Assembly: GCF_020497125.1 (NCBI RefSeq)
Contig: NC_059082.1
Coordinates: 18,651,965-18,715,964, forward strand
Direction: 5' to 3'
DNA from: Mauremys mutica
Lineage: Eukaryota; Chordata; Testudines; Geoemydidae
DNA length: 64,000 bases
Position 1 is the stretch's first letter. Each line of letters opens with the position of its first letter. Shown in pieces: positions 58,001-64,000 of the stretch. A model generated the notes under the pieces. The model did no database searches, had not been told where the DNA came from, and saw only the letters and a list, made by a program, of their open reading frames with translations. Both the position numbers and the translations under genes were made by a program.

Positions 58001-58292
58001 TTATTTTAGGAAAGGGTCACACCCTTTTAAGATGAAGTTATATAATCTGTCATCCTGCAAGTTTCCTGCACTCATCACTGAAACGACAAAGGAAATGGTA
58101 CCATTTTCTCACAGTCTATTTGTTATAGCCCAGTTGTGTTATTTCCCCCTTTTTCTTCTTTGCGTAGGTGCAACCTTCGCTCTACGCGCCAAATTTTCAG
58201 CCAGCCAGTTTTGGGTTGACTGCAGGAAATACAACGTAACAGTCATCCAGTATATTGGGGAGGTGCTTCGGTATTTATGCAACGTGCCAAAG
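48513..58292 (+). CDS. SLC27A2: SLC27A2, very-long-chain acyl-CoA synthetase (FATP2), 5' part, four coding exons
   Basis: The protein activates long- and very-long-chain fatty acids (and bile-acid precursors) to CoA thioesters and takes part in fatty-acid uptake, at ER and peroxisome membranes. Coding exons: 48513-48990, 54512-54721, 57005-57163, 58168-58292, all with GT/AG junctions and matching phases, giving residues 1-324. The human protein is 620 residues, so about half is present. An N-terminal hydrophobic segment (about residues 7-30, [13 protein letters not shown]) is the membrane anchor. The adenylate-forming signature [15 protein letters not shown] (221-235) spans the exon 2/3 junction. 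[17 protein letters not shown] and [20 protein letters not shown] match FATP2 better than SLC27A6 as I recall them. The frame is open upstream of the ATG, but homology starts at 48513, which has G at -3. The next expected exon (KPNDRDHKVRLALGNG in human) was not found before the window ends. Confidence 0.93.
49103..49626. mobile_element. hAT MITE (TAGGGTGACCAG family) split by another transposon, SLC27A2 intron 1
   Basis: Exact 8-bp duplication GCTCAGGG at 49095-49102 and 49627-49634. Left part 'gggactagatgtcccgattt', right part 'cccgtcccaatttttcacat' and 'gtcaccctag' are the two ends of the family whose intact copy lies at 34482-34605 in opposite orientation. The element at 49179-49571 interrupts it. 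Confidence 0.88.
49179..49571. mobile_element. GC-rich hAT-type element nested in a MITE
   Basis: Termini CAGGGCCGGCTTTAGG and CCTAAAGCTGGCCCTG. Flanks CCTCTTAC (49171-49178) and CCTATTAC (49572-49579) agree at 7 of 8. The body carries the same 'gccgccgaagtgccaccaaa' and 'gggtcttcggcggc' type words as the elements at 29733 and 35485. Confidence 0.88.
49936..50548. mobile_element. hAT-type non-autonomous element, SLC27A2 intron 1
   Basis: Exact 8-bp duplication CCCTATCA at 49928-49935 and 50549-50556. Ends CAGGGGCCGGCAAATT and AGTTTGCCCACCCCTG. Sister of 19696-20237, with shared 'tatggagggctgg' and 'ggctgtgcctccccaaaca' sequence. Confidence 0.93.
50880..51146 (+). mobile_element. CR1 LINE 3' end, SLC27A2 intron 1
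   Basis: 'aatcattggaacaatttaca', 'gtggattctctgtaattgac', 'ttggatgtttttctaaaaga', 'gatgatcacaatggtccc' and 'agaatctatgaat' are the CR1 tail in a different subfamily from the one at 23.9 kb. Sense to SLC27A2. Confidence 0.8.
52930..53230. repeat. Ancient palindromic amniote repeat
   Basis: 'gccagattctcagctggtgt' on the left and 'ttacaccggctgagaatctg' on the right are inverted copies, with 'gaagtcaatggagctatg' between. Diverged relatives appear at about 40.4 and 42.0 kb. Family name not known to me. Confidence 0.45.
54134..54364. mobile_element. MITE-type DNA transposon, SLC27A2 intron 1
   Basis: Left end 'caggcctggtctacacctaa', right end 'tagccatggcctcag'; internal 'gaccaagttacattggtcag'. It lies about 150 bp upstream of coding exon 2. 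Confidence 0.55.
54512..54721 (+). CDS. SLC27A2: SLC27A2 coding exon 2
   Basis: Encodes [20 protein letters not shown] through MYIYTSGTT with the first base of the Gly codon. Acceptor CCATAAG|AA, donor ACAG|GTAATG. It holds the first part of the AMP-binding P-loop-like motif. Confidence 0.95.
55160..56152 (-). mobile_element. Probable solo LTR nested in the hAT element
   Basis: A 993-bp insert begins TG, ends CA, and is bounded by TGGC on both sides (55156-55159, 56153-56156), as expected for an LTR retroelement or endogenous retrovirus LTR. Minus-strand AATAAA and a TATAAA-like word suggest minus orientation. No internal viral genes are present; only the LTR remains. Confidence 0.6.
55318..55353. 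repeat. (CA)n microsatellite
   Basis: About 35 bp of AC repeat with one interruption, inside the solo LTR. Confidence 0.9.
57005..57163 (+). CDS. SLC27A2: SLC27A2 coding exon 3
   Basis: Encodes [18 protein letters not shown] through [16 protein letters not shown]. Acceptor AACACAG|GT, donor CAAG|GTATAG. The [10 protein letters not shown] stretch is the second conserved block of the acyl-CoA synthetase fold. Confidence 0.95.
57200..57905 (-). mobile_element. Possible solo LTR, SLC27A2 intron 3
   Basis: Minus-strand AATAAA near 57363 and a minus-strand TATAAAAA near 57557, plus a CG/CA tract near 57690, resemble LTR layout. Boundaries and target duplication were not found, so this is tentative. 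Confidence 0.3.
58168..58292 (+). CDS. SLC27A2: SLC27A2 coding exon 4
   Basis: Encodes [20 protein letters not shown] through YLCNVPK, ending in phase 0. Acceptor TTTGCGTAG|GT after a pyrimidine tract, donor AAAG|GTAATT. Confidence 0.95.
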
Positions 58293-58514
58293 GTAATTTC
58301 TTCTATGCGCCAGAGTTTTTTTGCCAACTGATTATAAATATTGTCTGGATTACCTGTGTAATACTTCTCATATTTTAATGGACTATAATGAGCCTCAGAT
58401 GTTCCACAGATTAACCCAGGGGCCAGATTCTCTGCTCAACCAAGTTCATTTTGCACTGCCTAATGGTACATCAGCACTGGGAGGGGGGGGGGAACCCTAC
58501 TGAAGCAAATCTAA

Positions 58515-58800
58515 GGCTATGTCTACACTAGCACTTTTGTTGATATAACGTACGTCGCTCCAGGATATGAAAAAAACTCCGTTCTGAGCGACATAAGTTA
58601 AGCCGACAGAAGCGCTGGTATGGACAGTGCTGTCGGAGGGAGACGCTCTCCTGCTGTCATAGCTACCACTGCTCATTGGAGTTGGGTTAATTATGTCAAT
58701 GGGAGCGTTGACATAGAGCGACTACATGAGCAATCTTACAGCGGGACAGCTGCATTGGTACAGCTGTGCCACTGTAAGTTTGCTAGTGTAGACATGGCCT
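58515..58800. mobile_element. MITE-type DNA transposon
   Basis: Inverted ends GGCTATGTCTACACTAGCAC and GCTAGTGTAGACATGGCC; about 285 bp. Confidence 0.75.
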
Positions 58801-58802
58801 GA

Positions 58803-59057
58803 GAATCCAAGTTAGCTGACTTGGGCTTGTGCTATAGGGCTAAAAATAGCAGTGTAGACATTTGGGATCAGGCTGGAGCCCAGGCTCTGAAACCTGGCGA
58901 GGGGGTGGATCTCAAAGCCGGAGCTCCAGCCCAAGTGGAAATGTCTACACTGCTGTTTTTAGCCCTGTAGTGTGAGCTCTGTGAGCTTGACTCATTTGAC
59001 CCAGGCTCTGAGACTCACTGCCCTGGTGGGGGTTTTTTTGCAGTGTAAACATACCGA
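58803..59057. mobile_element. Second MITE-like element abutting the first
   Basis: Contains 'gggctaaaaatagcagtgta' and its inverse 'cactgctgtttttagccct', ending in 'gcagtgtaaacatacc'. It belongs to the 'gtagacat' terminal group, and starts where the previous element stops. Confidence 0.5.
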
Positions 59058-60539
59058 GTGTGCAGAGATTGCAACTGGGGAATTCCTCCAGCATTAAGAT
59101 GGCTTATTCCTGTGTAATAAGCCTCCCCTCAGCATAAGAGGAAGAAGGGAGGAGCATTTGGAAGGGGAAGAAAGAGAACGGGGCATGCTGGAGCAAAGCC
59201 GTAGTTTCTTTGCTAAAAGCTGTTCCCTAATTTCAGAATCAAGTCCTAGTTAATGAATCTGTGTTCTTGGAGGTCTTAGCCAAAGAATTTCCTTTAATGG
59301 TAATGCAATATATTTATTTTATTTTAATATTGAGAGAAGAAACTCCTTAAGTCAATATCTGCTTATATGGACCGACTCATTTTCCCATTGCCTACTTTAC
59401 TGCTCACACTACAATGTATTCTCCCATTAGTGCAAAGGACACATGAATCTGTTTTGACATTAGCAAGTATGTAACATACTCTCCATATTGTGAAGACTCA
59501 GTTTATAAAAACAAAAAGTATTAAAGTGAAAAACAGATGGGCCTTCGTTTAATATTTTCCGCATTCACATTTTCAATATTTAAAAAAAAATTAATAATGA
59601 CTATTTTGGTGTAATATATTATTTTACATCTTTTTAGATAACTCTTTCCACCTGAGAAAGTAAAAGCACTTTGCACAGAATTTTACAGATACAGAATCAA
59701 GACAAGATCCTTGGCCCAAGGAGTTTACAGTCTAATTTAGATTAACATGAAATGTCTTTCAAACTAACTACCACTGACTTAAAGTGGGCATTTCTTTTGC
59801 ACAATCTTGACAAAGAGTAGTACAATATGAACACGTCATAACTAGGCTCTCAGCTTCATATTCCATAACAATGAACGGAGGAAGTGCACACCTGCTATGA
59901 TCTAGCTAGCTGCAGACCAAACACGAAAGGTCCCATGGGGAAATCAAGGAGCTGGTCATTTAACATTTGGACTTGGCTAGAATCAGTTTTTAGCAAGAAA
60001 CACTAGACCAGGATAGTCATGTGACCCTCACAGGTGAAAGTGTTAGTGAAAAGTTCCCCAAATAACCAGATTGAGGGAGAGCTTCACTCATCTGGCATAG
60101 TAGCACAATCTTTGAGAAACTCATAGTCAAGCATGAGATGTGCTACCTAAGTAACCCATCAGCATTTTCTGTTGTATTCTATGAGGCCACAGGTACCTGT
60201 GTAGTGGTTAGAGCTGCCATATAATAGAAGCAGTGTAAAGATGGTGAAACCTCCCCCCATTCTCTGTGCATGCAAAATCAGGCCTGAGGTTTCTTGCTGT
60301 TTGTTTAAGGTGCCACTGGAATCCTTGTTGTTCGTTTGGATTTTTGTGCGTGTAGAGTATCAACTATGTAGCACTTTGTGGACTATGTAGGACAAGTACA
60401 TGGCTATAAATAGGGAATAACTTCATTGAAATCAATGGAGTTACTCTGGGTTTAGGGTGTAAGTGGGATCGTTGGTCCCGAATACTATTTCTTCATTGCA
60501 GTTTCTGGGCCACTCTGGGCAGTGAAATAAAGTGGTAGT

Positions 60540-61120
60540 GTAAGTGGGTGTCATGGTCCATCACCCTCAGGTGAGGAGGGAGGCCATTCTGCCTCACTGT
60601 ATTAGGCAATAACCCTCGGGCTCGGGCCTCACTGCTGGGGCCGAGCCACACGGAATCTGTAATCCTGTAGCCACCTAGCAGAGATAAACCAGCAGGGACA
60701 GTCTGGTGCTGTCGGCCCCTCGGGCAGGGCGAAGCAGAGAGCAGGCTTTAGCCCACCGCCTCTTGGCTGGGGCAGAAAGCACTTAAGAGTGCAGACTCTG
60801 GCCCTTTGGGGTGGGACAGAGCAGGGCGCAGGCTTTAGTCTCAACTTGTAGGCTAAGGCAGCCAGCAAATACACAATCGAGGCTCTGACTCTTTGTCAGC
60901 TAGTCTTTGACCCAGATAGTCTAGGGGTTCAGGTAGGGGAGAGCACTAACTGAGTCTAGAGTCCTAGCGTGGCGGACAGTAGACTTACACAGGCCTTCTG
61001 GCCCAAGGTGGGGACGGGGAGTCTGACACCCCAGGATTGGGGTGGCAGAGGATAAGAGGATGTGGGCCCATCCCTCTCCACCACAGAGGAACCCATGGAG
61101 CTGTAGCAACAGATACAAGC
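60540..61120. repeat. GC-rich block with imperfect internal repeats
   Basis: Two related segments occur about 100 bp apart: 'gcagagagcaggctttagcc' and 'gagcagggcgcaggctttag', each followed by a '…ggctggggcag'/'ggctaaggcag' block. It may be part of an LTR element, but no ends were found. Confidence 0.35.
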
Positions 61121-62109
61121 TAGAGAAAAAATACACTCTGAATCTATTTCTGCAGGCAGTAAACTTACCAGCATGTGCATACTGGTGAATACTAAGGTCT
61201 AACATCTAACAGCCATTCATAAATAGTCATGACCATTCTGCCAGGATTTGTTAACACAATAAATACTTAAAACCACTGCAAGTATCCTCCTCCCCAAGAA
61301 CTCCTGATTGTGATAGCACTGATTCTGACAGTTATCTATATTAGTTAACAAGTGGCTAACTCTTCCCCACGCCATGCCTTAATATATTTTATGTACAAGT
61401 TACTACTTTGGTTGCAACATGGGGTTTGCTATTAACATAAATAGGTTAGTTTATAGTTGCTCATACTTCACTGAATTTTATCCTTTGGCAATCAAGCCCC
61501 ATTTAATCATAGACTACAAAGGAATCACAAGCCATGTTGAGCTTAACCAAGGTCTCAAGGACTAGGACAGCTGGTGGCAGCTTTGCCACCTGATTAGAGG
61601 TCAGTTGTAAATGCCTAGAGGGGTGAAGGTCCTCAGTAATGTTAGCAGCACAGGCAAAAACAGCTGAACTGCTGACATGTTAATGAAAATACTGGGCGTC
61701 TTACATCAACTGAGAAACTTGCAAGGCTGAAACTGAAGCCAAGGGAAAGAATTATACTCCTGAAAATGATAGGGTAGTGTAATTGAGTGGCGTTTCGTGG
61801 GGGAAGCAGGCTTCCCATGGACATTACGCGGTAGTGGGAGCAGTTTATATATGGCGATCAGACTTTAAAAGAAAACCCACACACAGCTTTATTTTAATTA
61901 TTTAACCCTGGAATTATCATCGCCCCAAGCACATAGGATTCAGCATCTTTGGAGAAAGCATTTCCATACAAGCAGGGCCTACAGGCTTCTCAAATGTCTG
62001 GTGTGGGGGCCCACGGGTACGCCATGTTCAGTAGATGTGCCTCTCCCAGAAAGCCGCAATTCAGACCTTAGAGAGAGCATGCAAAAGAGCTTGACATGGC
62101 AGAAGTTCT

Positions 62110-62215
62110 TATTTGTAGTGCGGCAGTGCCCTGAGGTCCTGGTCTCATTGCACTAGGCACTGCACAAACAAAGTGACTGTCCCTGCCTCAGAGAGCTGGC
62201 AGCCTAAGTAAGTTA
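62110..62215. repeat. Ancient SINE-like repeat (MIR-like family)
   Basis: 'cattgcactaggcactgcac', 'aaacaaagtgactgtccctg' and 'cagagagctggcagcctaag' match the family at 13675-13800 in the opposite sense. Confidence 0.5.
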
Positions 62216-62269
62216 TACCTGGCTGTAAATTACCCTCTGCCTTAATTTACACCCTCCCATGGATTCTCC

Positions 62270-62412
62270 ATCACTGGACATTTTAAAATCAAGATTAGAT
62301 GTTTTTCTAAAAGATTTGATCTGGAAATTGTTTTGGGGAAGGTCTGTGGCCTGCGTTATACAGGAGGTCTGACGAGATGATCACAATGGTCCCTTCTGGC
62401 CTTGGACTCTAT
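62270..62412 (+). mobile_element. CR1 LINE 3' end
   Basis: 'aaatcaagattagatgtttt', 'gatgatcacaatggtccctt' and 'ggactctata' closely match the copy at 50880-51146. Confidence 0.8.
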
Positions 62413-63599
62413 AAGCAACAAATGGAAAAGAATGAATGAGAGAGAGCGACTTCAGGACCCTGAAAGAGGAGGGACAGCCTGCTGGTCCGGAGTGAACCAA
62501 CAAACAAACAGTCCCCAGTGCAACATTTCAAAATGGAAACACATATTTTGTCTCAAAGCCCTACTAGTCCCCAGTCAAACAATGTAAGAAAAAACCTCCC
62601 AGGACACACGAACATATTGTGCAGGCCTCGATAGCGCGCAAGTTACTGTCGACCCAGAAAGACTTTGGAATAACTGAACTCTACCATACAGGATTAGGGC
62701 ACAAGTGTGCAGAACTTCAGCAGACAGTCTGGGTTGTTTTATATGCTACTTGGCTCTGCTTAGACATTTGAATGGCAAATCTCTCAGTAAATCAAAGAGG
62801 AAAGCCAATCAGAACTACTGGACCTATTGCGCAGAAAAGCAAAAATAACCCAGAAGCTACGTAAATAAAGTCCAGAACAATATCATGTGCTGGAATAATC
62901 AAAAAATAAAAGCAAACTATAATTAGAGCATTTGCATATTCAAAACGTGCAGCCTCATTACCATGGAAGTTTCTTGGCCTTTTTTGTTGTGAACATCTAA
63001 CAATGTAAATGGATCCAAACTGCTGTCTCATGGGGCCAGATTCCTCCCTGGAGAAACTCCCTTGTCTTTAGTGGGCTTGCCCCAGGGAGAGATTTGCTCA
63101 TTGTCTCTGTAACTAGACAGATAGACAGCTGCACAGAGAGAAGCATGAACTTTGAAGCCTCATTACGAACATTTAAATGACAAGAAATTGCTTAACAATT
63201 TCACCGCAGGCAGTTGGGTGAGAAACATTCAGCTGATGCAGCATTTCCCAAACTTCTGAAAGTTGAAGCTTCAGGAAAATAAAACTAATTGTGGTCACCT
63301 TGAACCTCTCCATGCTAGGGCAGCCGGGGGAAACTGGCACTGCCACTGTTCTACATCCTTCTCTTCCCCGTCTGGCTAGTCCTGCACTCACTGTTCTTTG
63401 AGATGCACTGAGCTAAGGTATCCATCCAGTGCAGCTGGACATTCCTGTGTCTTGCTGATGTCCCATTGGAGTCGGGGTGCTTGAGAAAATGCAAACAGCC
63501 TAATATTCTATCAGGCAGGAGTTCATTTGTTCCGATAACTGAGATGCCACCTGCTGCCTGGGAAAAAAAATAGGATTGAACTGTAGATATAACAGGGTA

Positions 63600-64000
63600 G
63601 CTGTCCCCTTAAATGAAATCGAGTCCAGCTCTCGTGTTCCACTCCAGGGGCACTCTAGTTTGGTGTAATGAGGATGGGGCTGCCGCTTGGAGTTATAAAT
63701 TAGAGACAGCCCAAAGGCTAGAGAGAGTCCAGAACCCAGCCCTGAGAGAGGAAGAGTTTGGACAGAGTGCGCTCAGAGGAAGCATTGAGAGCATCAGGGA
63801 GGGGATGCCCGGGAAGAAGGAAGTGGTCAGAGTTCCTTCATGAGGAACAGAGCCAGAGCAGGCTGGTGAAAGCAGAAGGCAGGAAGGCAAACTTCCCTAG
63901 GCCAGAGAGGTATGGCTAGAGAGGGCTGAAGGCTGACGACAGCAGACAGAAATGCCTGTTGGTTCTCTGAGCTGTAAAGCTGAAGCCAGAGGGCCAGAGA
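63600..64000. other. Unidentified GC-richer block at the right edge, possible LTR element
   Basis: From about 63600 composition shifts to purine-rich sequence with 'gtccccttaaatgaaatcga' and repeated 'agagagagtcc', 'gaggaagag' words. It continues past the window. I do not recognise it. Confidence 0.3.

Larger units (their letters stand above)
58293..64000 (+). other. SLC27A2: SLC27A2 intron 4, incomplete
   Basis: No SLC27A2 exon was recognised after 58292. The stretch holds two MITEs back to back, MIR-like fragments (about 59650-59720 and 62110-62215), a CR1 tail, a GC-rich block near 60.5-61.1 kb and an unidentified GC-richer block at the right edge. The 60-95 codon frames show no family resemblance. 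Confidence 0.7.

Noticed and set aside
58293..64000. Further SLC27A2 exons
   Set aside because: I looked for the expected 'RLALGNGLRGDVW' region and found nothing, so the next exon is probably outside the window.

Overview
This is a window of vertebrate nuclear DNA, most likely from a turtle. It has spliced genes with GT/AG introns, CpG-rich 5' ends, CR1 LINE tails, MIR-like SINEs, and many short hAT-type DNA transposons of kinds I associate with turtle genomes. The species call rests on recognising these repeats from memory, not on a search. No prokaryotic operon, CRISPR array, rRNA or tRNA was seen.

Two protein-coding genes are supported, arranged head to head. The first is GATM (L-arginine:glycine amidinotransferase, the first enzyme of creatine synthesis). 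It is complete on the minus strand, with nine coding exons from 30589 down to 9944. The exons join without a frameshift into exactly 423 codons, the length of the human protein, and every catalytic residue I checked is present. Its promoter has a TATA box and a CCAAT box. The second is SLC27A2 (very-long-chain acyl-CoA synthetase / fatty-acid transport protein 2). It is on the plus strand with four coding exons from 48513 to 58292. The rest of the gene lies beyond the right edge.

Layout: 1-8.97 kb is intergenic sequence downstream of GATM with old repeats only. 8.97-30.6 kb is GATM, whose introns hold a nested fold-back repeat (17.6-18.8 kb), a hAT element (19.7-20.2 kb), a CR1 tail (23.9-24.2 kb), and an intron 1 minisatellite with a GC-rich hAT element inserted in it (29.3-30.4 kb). 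30.8-48.1 kb is intergenic: LINE reverse-transcriptase remnants and several hAT or MITE insertions, no gene. 48.1-64 kb is the 5' part of SLC27A2, whose introns 1, 2 and 4 are heavily invaded, including transposon-in-transposon cases.

The two genes work in different pathways (creatine synthesis in mitochondria; fatty-acid activation at ER and peroxisome membranes), and nothing in the sequence shows joint regulation. I did not find an unknown gene system. The more unusual content is the transposon architecture and the gene order.
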